Part shown: in pieces, positions 8,721-16,204 of the stretch
Layout of the letters: the number at the start of each line of letters is the position of its first letter
Position numbering within the stretch: position 1 is the first letter of the stretch
Origin: Microcystis aeruginosa W13-11
GTDB taxonomy: Bacteria; Cyanobacteriota; Cyanobacteriia; Cyanobacteriales; Microcystaceae
Reading direction: 5' to 3'
Assembly: GCA_009995705.1 (NCBI GenBank)
Contig: JAADBR010000123.1
Location: forward strand, 1-18,458
DNA length: 18,458 nucleotides
The notes under the pieces: generated by a model
Databases searched by the model: none
What the model saw: the letters and a program-made list of their open reading frames with translations, nothing else
Told to the model about the DNA's origin: nothing
Program-made: the position numbers and the translations under genes

Positions 8721-8813
8721 ATCAAACAGGTTTTCATCATTTAGATATTGATGGAAAAAATGGCTAATTTGTTCTATCTATGCCGTCGGGTGTGGGAAGT
8801 GGGGAAGTTTTTT

Positions 8814-8834
8814 CAGTGATCAGTAAACAGTAAA
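8814..8834. repeat. Heptamer units CAGTGAT/CAGTAAA
   Basis: Three contiguous seven-base units read CAGTGAT, CAGTAAA and CAGTAAA, belonging to the same period-7 family as the array at 7334-7374. Confidence 0.7.
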
Positions 8835-8877
8835 CTGAAAACAGTTCTCTTTGTTTGTGTTAGGCAATAAACAGGGC

Positions 8878-8899
8878 TATAAGGGATAAAACCCTTATA
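8878..8899. repeat. Inverted repeat TATAAGGG/CCCTTATA
   Basis: A perfect 8-bp stem flanks a 6-nt loop, ATAAAA. No T run follows on either strand, so it is not a standard terminator. It could be an operator or RNA hairpin; function unknown. Confidence 0.5.
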
Positions 8900-9018
8900 T
8901 ATAAAGACATTGATGCGATCTTCGTCAATTGTTTTCCCTTTCTAACGAACTAATCAATTAAGTCTTTTGCCAGATAAGGATTTAGTCGATTTATGCCCCC
9001 CAATCGAACTATACTAAT

Positions 9019-9046
9019 CTGATAACTGGTAACTGATGACTGAAAA
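9019..9046. repeat. Degenerate heptamer array after ctpA
   Basis: Four contiguous period-7 units (CTGATAA, CTGGTAA, CTGATGA, CTGAAAA) lie 6 nt beyond the ctpA stop codon. Confidence 0.8.
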
Positions 9047-9052
9047 CCCCAC

Positions 9053-10291
9053 TTAGGAAGCTTTGGCTAAAACGGTGTTCTGGTTTAAAAACTGAATTGC
9101 CGTTTGGTATTGACTATCTTTTTCGGTGCCGATTTCCTGATAGGTGATCGGTTCCTGTGCTACCACTTGATCCGGCATAATGCCTAACTTATGAATATCA
9201 TGGTGGGCAGGAGTTTCATATTTAGCCACAGTAATCGCTAATCCTGCCCCATCGGGTAACTCGAATAGGGACTGAATTAATCCCTTACCAAAAGTCTTTT
9301 CTCCTACTAAAATCCCCCGTTGATTGTCCTGTAATGCTCCGGCTAAAATCTCGCTGGCGCTGGCGGTTCCCTGATTGACTAAAACGACTAAAGGCGCCTC
9401 GGTTAAAGCATTGCCAGAAGCGGCAAAACTATCGGCAATTCCCTCGCGATTAACCGTATAAACGATCGTTCCCTGATTAATCCACATCCGAGCGATTTCT
9501 ATGCCCGCTTGCAGTAAACCACCAGGGTTATTTCTTAAATCTAAAATATAACCCTTGGCTCCTTGTTTTTGTAGGTTCCTCACTGCTTCCGAGACTTCTT
9601 TGGCAGCGTTAGCACTAAATTGATTTAAGCGCACATAACCGATGGGCAAGGAACTAGAATTTTTATCCAAAACCGCTACCACTGGACTTAAAGAAATGCG
9701 TTGACGGGTTAAAGATAGGGTTTTTGGTTGACTTTTTTGATAGGGAAGAATGACTAAGGAAACTTCTGTTCCGGGGGTGCCGCGCATTTTGGCTGCTGCT
9801 GCATCGAGGGTTAAAGTAGTGGTATCGATACCATCAATAAACAAAATGCGATCGTGGCTAGTTAAACCAGCGGCCTCAGCAGGAGAACCCGCAAGGGGGG
9901 CAACCACTTCTAAGTAACCATTGTCGGGATTGATATTAATTTGCAGTCCTACCCCCGATAATTCCCCCGTGGTGCTAATTTGTAGGTTATGGTATTGATC
10001 TGGTCGCAAGAGACGGGTAAAGGGTTCATCGAGAGTGGCTAACATCTGTTCGATCGCATTATAGGCCGCCGTCCGATCGTTGAGAGGTTTCTTGATGAAT
10101 TGTTCCCGCACCTGCCACCAGTTTTGATGATTAAATGTGTCATCATAATAAGATTGGTTGACTAATCGCCAGGATTGCAGTAATAATTTTTGTTCTTCGC
10201 TAAAGGCGGCTGCTGTGGGTGTCCATGCCATCCAAGTCAGACAAAACCAAAATCCCACTAATAATCCCACCCACAACGATTTTTTTCTCAT
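9053..10291 (-). CDS. ctpA: Carboxyl-terminal processing protease CtpA (D1 maturation)
   Basis: A serine protease of family S41 that removes the C-terminal extension of the photosystem II D1 precursor, which is needed to assemble the Mn cluster. The 412-residue precursor starts with a signal peptide ending near TAAAF (residues 26-30), placing it in the lumen or periplasm. A PDZ domain follows (about 105-190, with LSGVGLQI). The catalytic core contains Ser311 in NQGTASASEI, Asp322 and Lys336 in GEKTFGKG; the Ser-Lys spacing of 25 equals that in plant D1 protease and E. coli Prc. LLQSWRLVNQSY and FNHQNWW near the N-terminus match the CtpA branch rather than CtpB or CtpC, as I remember the Synechocystis sequence. 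It lies 256 nt downstream of fba, beyond a terminator, so it probably has its own promoter. Confidence 0.95.
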   Translation of the reverse strand: MRKKSLWVGLLVGFWFCLTWMAWTPTAAAFSEEQKLLLQSWRLVNQSYYDDTFNHQNWWQVREQFIKKPLNDRTAAYNAIEQMLATLDEPFTRLLRPDQYHNLQISTTGELSGVGLQININPDNGYLEVVAPLAGSPAEAAGLTSHDRILFIDGIDTTTLTLDAAAAKMRGTPGTEVSLVILPYQKSQPKTLSLTRQRISLSPVVAVLDKNSSSLPIGYVRLNQFSANAAKEVSEAVRNLQKQGAKGYILDLRNNPGGLLQAGIEIARMWINQGTIVYTVNREGIADSFAASGNALTEAPLVVLVNQGTASASEILAGALQDNQRGILVGEKTFGKGLIQSLFELPDGAGLAITVAKYETPAHHDIHKLGIMPDQVVAQEPITYQEIGTEKDSQYQTAIQFLNQNTVLAKAS

Positions 10292-10363
10292 CTTGCTTCT
10301 CTTATAAATCCAGTGCTGATCTGCTGATTATTTTCAGTATAGTCTTTTCTCTGAAATCGATTC

Positions 10364-10455
10364 GGCTCTCCCAGGTTTGGTAGATAAAATGTATTCTAAG
10401 ATAAAGTCCTGTGGGCGAGCGCGTAGAACGAAGCACAAAGACACAAAGATCGATC
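10364..10455. repeat. Dispersed intergenic repeat, copy A
   Basis: A sequence of about 92 bp matches 13092-13192 from GGCTCTC to GATCGATC. The central 19 bases (10385-10403, TAAAATGTATTCTAAGATA) are identical in both copies, and the flanks differ by substitutions and a short length difference. It lies between fba and ctpA. No coding capacity is seen. Confidence 0.75.
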
Positions 10456-10463
10456 GTTGCTGA

Positions 10464-10500
10464 TAAAAAAGAGGGTAGTTATGGTTAACTACCCCAAAAA
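10464..10500 (-). terminator. Rho-independent terminator after fba
   Basis: A perfect 9-bp stem (10473-10481 with 10486-10494, GGGTAGTTA/TAACTACCC) encloses a 4-nt loop. On the minus strand it is followed by CTCTTTTTT. It lies about 55 nt past the fba stop codon. Confidence 0.8.
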
Positions 10501-10519
10501 ATTCTACTAGATCGGTGCT

Positions 10520-10537
10520 ATTAAGCGATCGCTTAAT
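10520..10537. repeat. 18-bp palindrome containing HIP1
   Basis: ATTAAGCGATCGCTTAAT is a perfect palindrome centred on a GCGATCGC octamer, placed between the fba stop codon and its terminator. HIP1 octamers are frequent in this genome type; the extended symmetry is not typical. Confidence 0.8.
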
Positions 10538-10547
10538 TATTCAGCCA

Positions 10548-11627
10548 CTAGACAGCCACAACTTTTTTGCTGACTTGGGTTAATTGCCCTTTAGCATATT
10601 TGGCTGCGTAGTCATCGAGGGACACTTGTTTGATTTTGCTGGCGTTACCGGCGGTACCAAATTGTTGATAGCGATCGGCACAAACTTTCTGCATATAGGT
10701 GATCGAGGGTTTCAGGAAGAAACGGGGATCAAACTCTTTCGGGTTGCTGAATAGCGCTTCCCGAACTGCGGCGGTAATTGCTAAACGGCAGTCGGTGTCG
10801 ATATTGATTTTACGCACACCACTCTTGATGCCTTTTTGGATTTCTTCCACGGGAACACCGTAGGTTTCAGGGATAGCGCCGCCGAATTGGTTAATTAATT
10901 CGAGGAGATCTTCGGGAACCGAGGAAGAACCGTGCATGACCAAGTGAGTATTGGGTAAGCGGCTGTGAATTTCTTCAATGCGGCTAATAGCGAGAATTTC
11001 GCCAGTGGGTTTGCGGGTAAATTTGTAAGCGCCGTGGCTAGTACCAATGGCTACTGCTAAAGCATCTACTTGGGTTCTTTCGACGAAATCCACCGCTTCA
11101 TCGGGATCGGTTAACAGCATCGAGTGATCTAATTCTCCCTCAAAACCGTGACCGTCTTCCGCTTCTCCTTTACCAGTTTCTAGGGAACCTAAACAACCGA
11201 GTTCCCCTTCCACACTAGCACCGATCGAGTGGGCAACTTTTACCACTTCAGCAGTAACGTTAACGTTGTACTCATAGGTGGCGGGAGTTTTAGCATCCGC
11301 TTCTAAGGAACCATCCATCATAACACTGGTGAAACCGTTACGGAGGGCCGAGTAGCAGGTGGCGGGTTCATTACCGTGATCTTGGTGCATCACGATGGGG
11401 ATATGAGGATAGGTTTCCACCGCGGCGGTGATCAGGTGACGCAGGAAGTTTTCCCCTGCATATTTGCGCGCACCGCGAGAAGCTTGCAGGATAACGGGGC
11501 TATCGGTGGCTGCCGCCGCTTGCATGATCGCTTGGATCTGCTCCATATTATTTACGTTAAAAGCGGGGATGCCATATCCGTTCTCAGCCGCGTGATCCAA
11601 CAATAACCGCATGGGGACGAGTGCCAT
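10548..11627 (-). CDS. fba: Class II fructose-1,6-bisphosphate aldolase
   Basis: A zinc-dependent aldolase that joins or splits dihydroxyacetone phosphate and glyceraldehyde 3-phosphate. In cyanobacteria it serves glycolysis and the Calvin cycle, where it can also make sedoheptulose bisphosphate. The 359-residue protein shows IPAFNVNN near the N-terminus, MHQDHG (80-85) with catalytic Asp83 and zinc ligand His84, EGELG (140-144), GTSHGAYKF with His198, and LVMHGSSS with His232. These mark the long class II CbbA-type form. The ATG start has AAGGAG about 9 nt upstream on the minus strand, one of the better ribosome sites in the window. A candidate promoter lies at 11701-11729 and a clear terminator follows the gene, so it is probably monocistronic. 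This is the main cyanobacterial aldolase type, with no sign of damage. Confidence 0.96.
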   Translation of the reverse strand: MALVPMRLLLDHAAENGYGIPAFNVNNMEQIQAIMQAAAATDSPVILQASRGARKYAGENFLRHLITAAVETYPHIPIVMHQDHGNEPATCYSALRNGFTSVMMDGSLEADAKTPATYEYNVNVTAEVVKVAHSIGASVEGELGCLGSLETGKGEAEDGHGFEGELDHSMLLTDPDEAVDFVERTQVDALAVAIGTSHGAYKFTRKPTGEILAISRIEEIHSRLPNTHLVMHGSSSVPEDLLELINQFGGAIPETYGVPVEEIQKGIKSGVRKINIDTDCRLAITAAVREALFSNPKEFDPRFFLKPSITYMQKVCADRYQQFGTAGNASKIKQVSLDDYAAKYAKGQLTQVSKKVVAV

Positions 11628-11700
11628 ATCCTTTACTCCTTAATCTATTTCTTGTTTTTTGTCTCTTTAAATTCAAGAAAGTTAATTCTCTTACCTGTTA

Positions 11701-11729
11701 ATCTTAAGATAGTTTTTACACTTTGACGA
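11701..11729 (-). promoter_or_regulatory. Candidate promoter for fba
   Basis: On the minus strand TCGTCA (11729-11724) and TAAGAT (11706-11701) are spaced by 17 nt, about 74 nt before the fba start. Each hexamer matches the consensus at four of six positions. Confidence 0.3.
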
Positions 11730-11735
11730 TCCCCA

Positions 11736-11757
11736 AAAAAAACTTTTTCGAGTTTCG
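11736..11757 (-). terminator. Weak terminator after the aldo/keto reductase
   Basis: Immediately after the stop codon the minus strand forms a short AAACT/AGTTT stem followed by a T run. The stem is only 5 bp and AT-rich, so efficiency is doubtful. Confidence 0.35.
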
Positions 11758-11759
11758 TC

Positions 11760-12887
11760 CTAAGATGACCACAATCTCCGTTGCGCTGGTCCTTTAAGTA
11801 GTTCGTGTGTATTAAATAACAGCCGAGGAATCGGCAATTTTTCCGGGCAGCGAGGTAAACAATCACCGCACTCAGTACAATTATTGGCCTTGCGTCCAGG
11901 GAACCAATGACCGGCATTTTCCAGCATTCGATAGCGATACTGGCCAAAATCGGTCATTTCGTAAGCTACTGCCAGATTCCGCAGTCTCAACACTTCAGGG
12001 ATGTTAATATTTTCGGGACAGGGTAAACACTGATAACATTGGCTACATAGATCTGTAGCCAATTTATCGGTTAAATGTGCCTCTAAACGCTTAAAAACGG
12101 CAATTTCTGCCGCATCTAAGGGCTGATCTCGTTCGGATACATTAATAATTGTCTCTAATTCCTCTGGTATCGCTGCCCCGACGCTGAGGGTAGTAATGCG
12201 CGGATCGCTCAATAAAAAGCGATAATTTAGCTCTAGGGGTGAAAAAGGGGCGCATAATTTTTCTAGCTTCTTGGGAGGTCTGTGGAGATTACCTCCCTTA
12301 TCAGCAGGGGAGATAATAAACACACCCATGTTCTTTGCTCCAGCCAAAGCGATCGCCGGTTGCTGTCTTTGCCAAAAAAAATAGTAATGGATATTGACAA
12401 AAGCGAAGAAATCTGTATTAATCGTCTCCAGAATAATTTCTAGGGGTGCATGGGTAGAAAAGCCAACATGGCCAATTTTGCCGGCTTCTTGGGCCATAAA
12501 AACGGCTTTCATACAGCCTTGTGGGTCTTTAATCCAGTTTAAATGCTCGCGGGTGTTAATACCGTGAATGGCTAGACAATCGAGGTAATTTAATTGTAAT
12601 CGTTCTAGGGATTCGCCGATCGCTTTTTCCATAGTTTGGCGATCGGGAGTGGGGACCAATTTCGTGGTCAGATAAACCCGCTCCCGCACCCCTTGACGCT
12701 GCAGATAGCGACCGAGAAAAACTTCGCTATTACCGTAACCTCTGGCCGTTTCTAGGTGATTAATCCCCAATTCTAGGGCGCGATCGAGTGTTGCGGCAAA
12801 CACCGACTCTGAGGACAAACAGCGCATAGTCCCCAGGGAAAACAGCGAAAATTGCCAATTAGTGCGGCCAAATCGTCGATAACGCAT
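11760..12887 (-). CDS. Aldo/keto reductase with two C-terminal [4Fe-4S] motifs
   Basis: An oxidoreductase of the COG1453-like family: an aldo/keto reductase barrel fused to a ferredoxin-like tail. The barrel covers about residues 1-270. It has RRFGRTNWQFS at the start, Tyr51 in ETARGYGNSE, Lys76 in YLTTKL and His108 in LAIHG as the expected tetrad, but the usual Asp before Tyr is Glu46. The tail carries Cys281, 284, 287 and 290 (CSQCYQCLPC) and Cys337, 340, 343 and 347 (CTECGDCLPRC), enough for two [4Fe-4S] clusters. The substrate is unknown. The fusion suggests electron transfer between a cluster and a nicotinamide or other redox centre, which is inference. The ATG is preceded by a heptamer array instead of a ribosome site. 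It is divergent from pepA and lies upstream of fba on the same strand. Confidence 0.88.
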   Translation of the reverse strand: MRYRRFGRTNWQFSLFSLGTMRCLSSESVFAATLDRALELGINHLETARGYGNSEVFLGRYLQRQGVRERVYLTTKLVPTPDRQTMEKAIGESLERLQLNYLDCLAIHGINTREHLNWIKDPQGCMKAVFMAQEAGKIGHVGFSTHAPLEIILETINTDFFAFVNIHYYFFWQRQQPAIALAGAKNMGVFIISPADKGGNLHRPPKKLEKLCAPFSPLELNYRFLLSDPRITTLSVGAAIPEELETIINVSERDQPLDAAEIAVFKRLEAHLTDKLATDLCSQCYQCLPCPENINIPEVLRLRNLAVAYEMTDFGQYRYRMLENAGHWFPGRKANNCTECGDCLPRCPEKLPIPRLLFNTHELLKGPAQRRLWSS

Positions 12888-12892
12888 TGATT

Positions 12893-12919
12893 CAGTTATC
12901 AGTTATCAGTTATCAGTTA
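12893..12919. repeat. Tandem heptamer array CAGTTAT abutting a start codon
   Basis: Three perfect CAGTTAT units and a partial fourth lie 5 nt upstream of the aldo/keto reductase ATG, reading CTGATAA on that gene's strand. They occupy the position where a ribosome site would normally be. Confidence 0.9.
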
Positions 12920-13091
12920 AGAAGGACTAAAGATATTATCGAAAAAATAGGGTCTATTTACAGACAGCAATTCTCATTTCAAAAAGTAACAATTTGTACA
13001 GACAGAAAAAGAGATTTAACAGGTGGCAAAATCGCGATCGCCAATCAGTGTTGGACGGGTGTAATTTCAGCTATTCAGCAGATTTCCTGAA

Positions 13092-13192
13092 GGCTCTCTT
13101 GGGTTTGGTGGGTAAAATGTATTCTAAGATACAGTCCTGCCGGTGAGTGAGTGGAAGGAACCACGGAGAAACAAAGGACACAGAGATCGATC
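13092..13192. repeat. Dispersed intergenic repeat, copy B
   Basis: About 101 bp match copy A at 10364-10455 in the same orientation, with an identical 19-base core at 13113-13131. It lies upstream of pepA. Confidence 0.75.
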
Positions 13193-13300
13193 ACTACTAT
13201 ATAAGTTAAACTTATCACACAAAGAATAAGAGAGCCACTGATAGAGCTTACAGTATAGTGATTAATAGAAGCAATTTGCAAAGAATTATCGAGATAAAGA

Positions 13301-14773
13301 ATGGATATTCGATCAACTGACACCTCGCTCCTTACTTGGACAGGAGATACTTTAGCCCTAGGTTTACCAGAAGGAGCCATCGAGATTGCAGGAGAATTGG
13401 CAGAATTAAACGATAAACTAGGGGGAAACCTAGGAGATCTCATCTCCGAGACGGAATTCGAGGGAAAATTAGGCAGCAGTGCGGCGACTCGTCTAGGTGG
13501 TGGTCAGATTCGCAAATTAATCCTGGTGGGATTAGGAAAAACTACAGATTTCGACCTGCAAACCCTGCGTCTAGCGGCCGCTGCCATCGCTCGTCTGGCC
13601 AAACAACAAAAAAGCCAAGCTCTGGCCATCAGTTTACCAGTAGTTGGCGATCAGTCCGCCACCGCCGGAGCAATCGCAGAAGGGCTGCTGCTGGCCAATC
13701 ATCAGGATACCCGCTTCAAGTCCACGAAAGAGGAAAAAGGAGCCAAATTAGAAACCGTCGAGTTATTGGGTTTAGGAGAGCAACTATCAGCGATCGCCAA
13801 AGCCGAGCAAATCTGTTCTGGGGTGATTTTGGCCAGAGAATTAGTCAATGCTCCCGCTAACACCGTCACCCCCCTAACCATGGCAGAAACCGCCGAGCAA
13901 ATTGCCGCCGAATACGGATTAAGTCTCAAAATTCTGGAACAGCAAGAATGCGAAAGCTTGGGCATGGGAGGCTTCCTAGGAGTGGCCAAAGCCTCGGATA
14001 TTCCCCCGAAATTCATCCATTTAATCTATAAACCCCAAGGAACCCCGAAACGTAAACTAGCAATCGTCGGTAAAAGTTTAACCTTTGATTCCGGCGGTTT
14101 GAATATTAAAGGGGCTGGCAGTGGCATCGAAACCATGAAAATGGACATGGGAGGTGGTGCCGCCACCCTAGGCGCAGCCAAGGCGATCGCGCAATTACGG
14201 CCAGAAGTGGAAGTACACTTTATCTGTCCAGCTACAGAAAATATGATTAGTGGTCGCGCTATGCACCCCGGGGACATTTTAACCGCTTCTAACGGCAAAA
14301 CTATTGAAGTCAATAACACCGATGCCGAGGGACGATTAACCCTGGCCGATGGCTTGGTTTTTGCGGAAAAATTAGAGGTGGATGCGATCGTGGATCTAGC
14401 CACTTTAACCGGGGCCTGTGTCGTCGCTTTGGGAGACGATATCGCCGGTTTATGGAGTAGCGATGAGAGTCTCGCTGCTCAACTCCACGAGGCCGCTAAA
14501 TTGGCTGGCGAAAAATTCTGGCCGATGCCCCTAGAAGAAAAATATTTCGAGGGTCTGAAGTCTCAAATTGCCGATATGAAAAACACTGGCCCGCGCCCCG
14601 GCGGTTCCATTACAGCGGCTTTATTTTTGAAGCAATTCATTAATAATACTCCCTGGCTGCACCTAGATATCGCAGGACCGGTCTGGTGCGATAAAGAAAA
14701 TGGCTTTAACAATTCTGGGGCTACCGGTTTTCCCGTCCGCACTCTAGTTAATTGGGTAATGGCCAATAATTAA
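13301..14773 (+). CDS. pepA: Cytosolic leucyl aminopeptidase (M17)
   Basis: A two-metal aminopeptidase that releases N-terminal residues, especially Leu, from peptides during protein turnover; family members are hexameric. The 490-residue protein has the M17 N-terminal domain (about 1-170) and a catalytic domain with all metal and active-site residues: Lys258 and Asp263 in [11 protein letters not shown], Lys270, Asp282 in MKMDMGG, and Asp341, Glu343 and Arg345 in the signature NNTDAEGRL. The spacing agrees with the bovine lens enzyme. The ATG at 13301 gives the normal length. The gene is divergent from the aldo/keto reductase, and its leader contains a dispersed repeat. The bases after its stop again show period-7 structure. 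In E. coli PepA also binds DNA, but nothing here tests that role. Confidence 0.96.
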   Translation: MDIRSTDTSLLTWTGDTLALGLPEGAIEIAGELAELNDKLGGNLGDLISETEFEGKLGSSAATRLGGGQIRKLILVGLGKTTDFDLQTLRLAAAAIARLAKQQKSQALAISLPVVGDQSATAGAIAEGLLLANHQDTRFKSTKEEKGAKLETVELLGLGEQLSAIAKAEQICSGVILARELVNAPANTVTPLTMAETAEQIAAEYGLSLKILEQQECESLGMGGFLGVAKASDIPPKFIHLIYKPQGTPKRKLAIVGKSLTFDSGGLNIKGAGSGIETMKMDMGGGAATLGAAKAIAQLRPEVEVHFICPATENMISGRAMHPGDILTASNGKTIEVNNTDAEGRLTLADGLVFAEKLEVDAIVDLATLTGACVVALGDDIAGLWSSDESLAAQLHEAAKLAGEKFWPMPLEEKYFEGLKSQIADMKNTGPRPGGSITAALFLKQFINNTPWLHLDIAGPVWCDKENGFNNSGATGFPVRTLVNWVMANN

Positions 14774-14808
14774 GTTATCGGTAAGCAGTAAGCGGTGTTA
14801 AGTAAGGA
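14774..14808. repeat. Degenerate heptamer array after pepA
   Basis: Immediately after the pepA stop, five seven-base units (GTTATCG, GTAAGCA, GTAAGCG, GTGTTAA, GTAAGGA) follow without gaps. A second short run, CTGATAA plus a decayed unit, lies at 14873-14886. Confidence 0.6.
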
Positions 14809-14936
14809 GTATTTTCACTGTTTACTGATCCCTGACAGATATCCCCAAACCCTAACCCCTATTCCCCAATAACTGATAACTGCTAGACTAATTGGGTGAT
14901 GCTTGCAAGATTAATAAAACCAGTGTCGAGATTAGA

Positions 14937-16127
14937 ATGCAGGGACTTTTAAGAAAAATTTGGCGTGCGATCAAAAACTTTTTTACCCGACTTTTGGGAG
15001 GACAAGGGGGGAAAAGGAGAGTACAAGCGATCGAATCTGTTCCCCTAACCGATACAGATTACGAGTTTCTCTATATGGAGTTACTCGATGGAGTGGCCCA
15101 CGGTTGGCACGAAGGCAGAATTCTGAGATTTTTTGAGAAATTGGGCGATCGAGGTCGGCAAAAAGATTGGGTAGAATGGTTAGAGCGTTTTGGCACCCGT
15201 CTGCAATCCTCCGCTTCCCTTAACCAAATTCTCGCCACCAGAATGATCCGTTTAGGAGAATTAGCTCGCGCTTTCCCCGGGATTGAACGTATTGGTGAAG
15301 CTTCCTACGAGATCGGTTATCAACTCTACACCAAAGAAACTGCCACTTTAATCTGGGAATACGCTGGCGAAGATGAGGTGCAGGTGCCGGGTAGTTATTC
15401 CCTGCTGCAACCCCCAGAAAATCTCTTATATTCGGGTGAAACTAGCGATTTTAACGGTAATGACCCAGAAAATCCCCAATTAGAAACCCTCACCCTCGAT
15501 GAATTATTTAACCGTCTGCAAAACGATCCTACCCTAGCGGGCCAAATCGCCGAACAATTGGGGATCGAAAATAAGGACGCAGAAAGCATTATTGATAGTC
15601 TCATCGCTCAATTTTCCTCCCTGTCGGGTAAAAACCCTGAAACTGCCGAAGATTGGTTTCATCAGGGCTTAGAACAGGCAAATTTAGGCAATTGGTCAAA
15701 TGCGATCGCCGATTGGGAACAGGCCTTAAAGATCGATCCCCAATTAGCCTCGGCCTGGCATAATCGTGGTAGTGCCTTAGCCATGGTCGGTAACTACGAA
15801 GAAGCATTAAATAGTTATGATCGCGCCCTAGAAATCACCCCCAACGATCACCAAATCCTTAACGCTAGAGGCAGCGCCCTATACGGACTGCAACGTTGGC
15901 AAGAGGCTTTAGAATGTTGGCAACAGGTGCTAGAAGCGGACGATAATTTTTATCAAGCTTGGTACAATCTCGGCAGCACCCTAGAAAATTTAGGCGAAAC
16001 CCCAGCAGCGATCGCCTGTTACCAAAAAGCTCTAGAAATTGCGCCAGATTTTGAGCTTGCCCAAACTCGTCTAGAGGCTTTACTAGGGCAAAAACCGCCC
16101 GAAGACGACGGTAATCCCCCCGCCTGA
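14937..16127 (+). CDS. TPR-repeat protein of unknown function
   Basis: A tetratricopeptide repeat protein, probably a scaffold for protein contacts; I do not recognise a specific orthologue. From ATG 14937 it has 396 residues. The N-terminus (1-28) is a basic, amphipathic stretch, MQGLLRKIWRAIKNFFTRLL, which could bind a membrane surface. Residues 35-240 form a non-repeat region with DGVAHGWHEGRILRFFEKLG and an acidic linker. Four TPR units follow at about 238-271, 272-305, 306-339 and 340-373, each with the W/A/Y-rich helix pattern. The tail is short and proline-rich. The frame is open back to a TTG at 14892, but the ATG gives a more natural N-terminus. There is no signal peptide. ftsH follows after 77 nt on the same strand with a possible promoter between them. 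Confidence 0.85.
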   Translation: MQGLLRKIWRAIKNFFTRLLGGQGGKRRVQAIESVPLTDTDYEFLYMELLDGVAHGWHEGRILRFFEKLGDRGRQKDWVEWLERFGTRLQSSASLNQILATRMIRLGELARAFPGIERIGEASYEIGYQLYTKETATLIWEYAGEDEVQVPGSYSLLQPPENLLYSGETSDFNGNDPENPQLETLTLDELFNRLQNDPTLAGQIAEQLGIENKDAESIIDSLIAQFSSLSGKNPETAEDWFHQGLEQANLGNWSNAIADWEQALKIDPQLASAWHNRGSALAMVGNYEEALNSYDRALEITPNDHQILNARGSALYGLQRWQEALECWQQVLEADDNFYQAWYNLGSTLENLGETPAAIACYQKALEIAPDFELAQTRLEALLGQKPPEDDGNPPA

Positions 16128-16156
16128 TTCAATCTGAACCTGAGCAGTCAACAGCC

Positions 16157-16162
16157 TACAAT
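16157..16162 (+). promoter_or_regulatory. Candidate -10 for ftsH
   Basis: TACAAT matches the -10 consensus at five of six positions and lies 42 nt before the ftsH ATG. The only -35 at 17 nt is a poor CTGAAC (16134-16139). Confidence 0.35.
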
Positions 16163-16204
16163 GAGGAGAGGATAGAGAATAATTTTAATCAATCAGGCCC
16201 AGCA

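Larger units (their letters stand above)
8635..9052. other. Intergenic region between ctpA and the substrate-binding protein gene
   Basis: This region holds a candidate promoter (8692-8720), heptamer units at 8814-8834 and 9019-9046, and an inverted repeat at 8878-8899. No coding sequence or RNA gene was recognised. Confidence 0.6.
12888..13300. other. Divergent intergenic region between the aldo/keto reductase gene and pepA
   Basis: It holds the heptamer array at 12893-12919, a HIP1 octamer at 13034-13041, copy B of the dispersed repeat (13092-13192), and the odd-length palindrome ATAAGTTAAACTTAT at 13201-13215. A TATAGT hexamer at 13254-13259 could be a -10 for pepA but lacks a partner -35. 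A 67-codon frame starting at TTG 12887 is built partly from the heptamers and is not called. Confidence 0.6.

Noticed and set aside
12887..13090. 67-codon plus-strand frame starting at TTG
   Set aside because: Its first residues (SVISYQL) are the translation of the heptamer array; it overlaps the reductase start codon and has no ribosome site or protein-like features.
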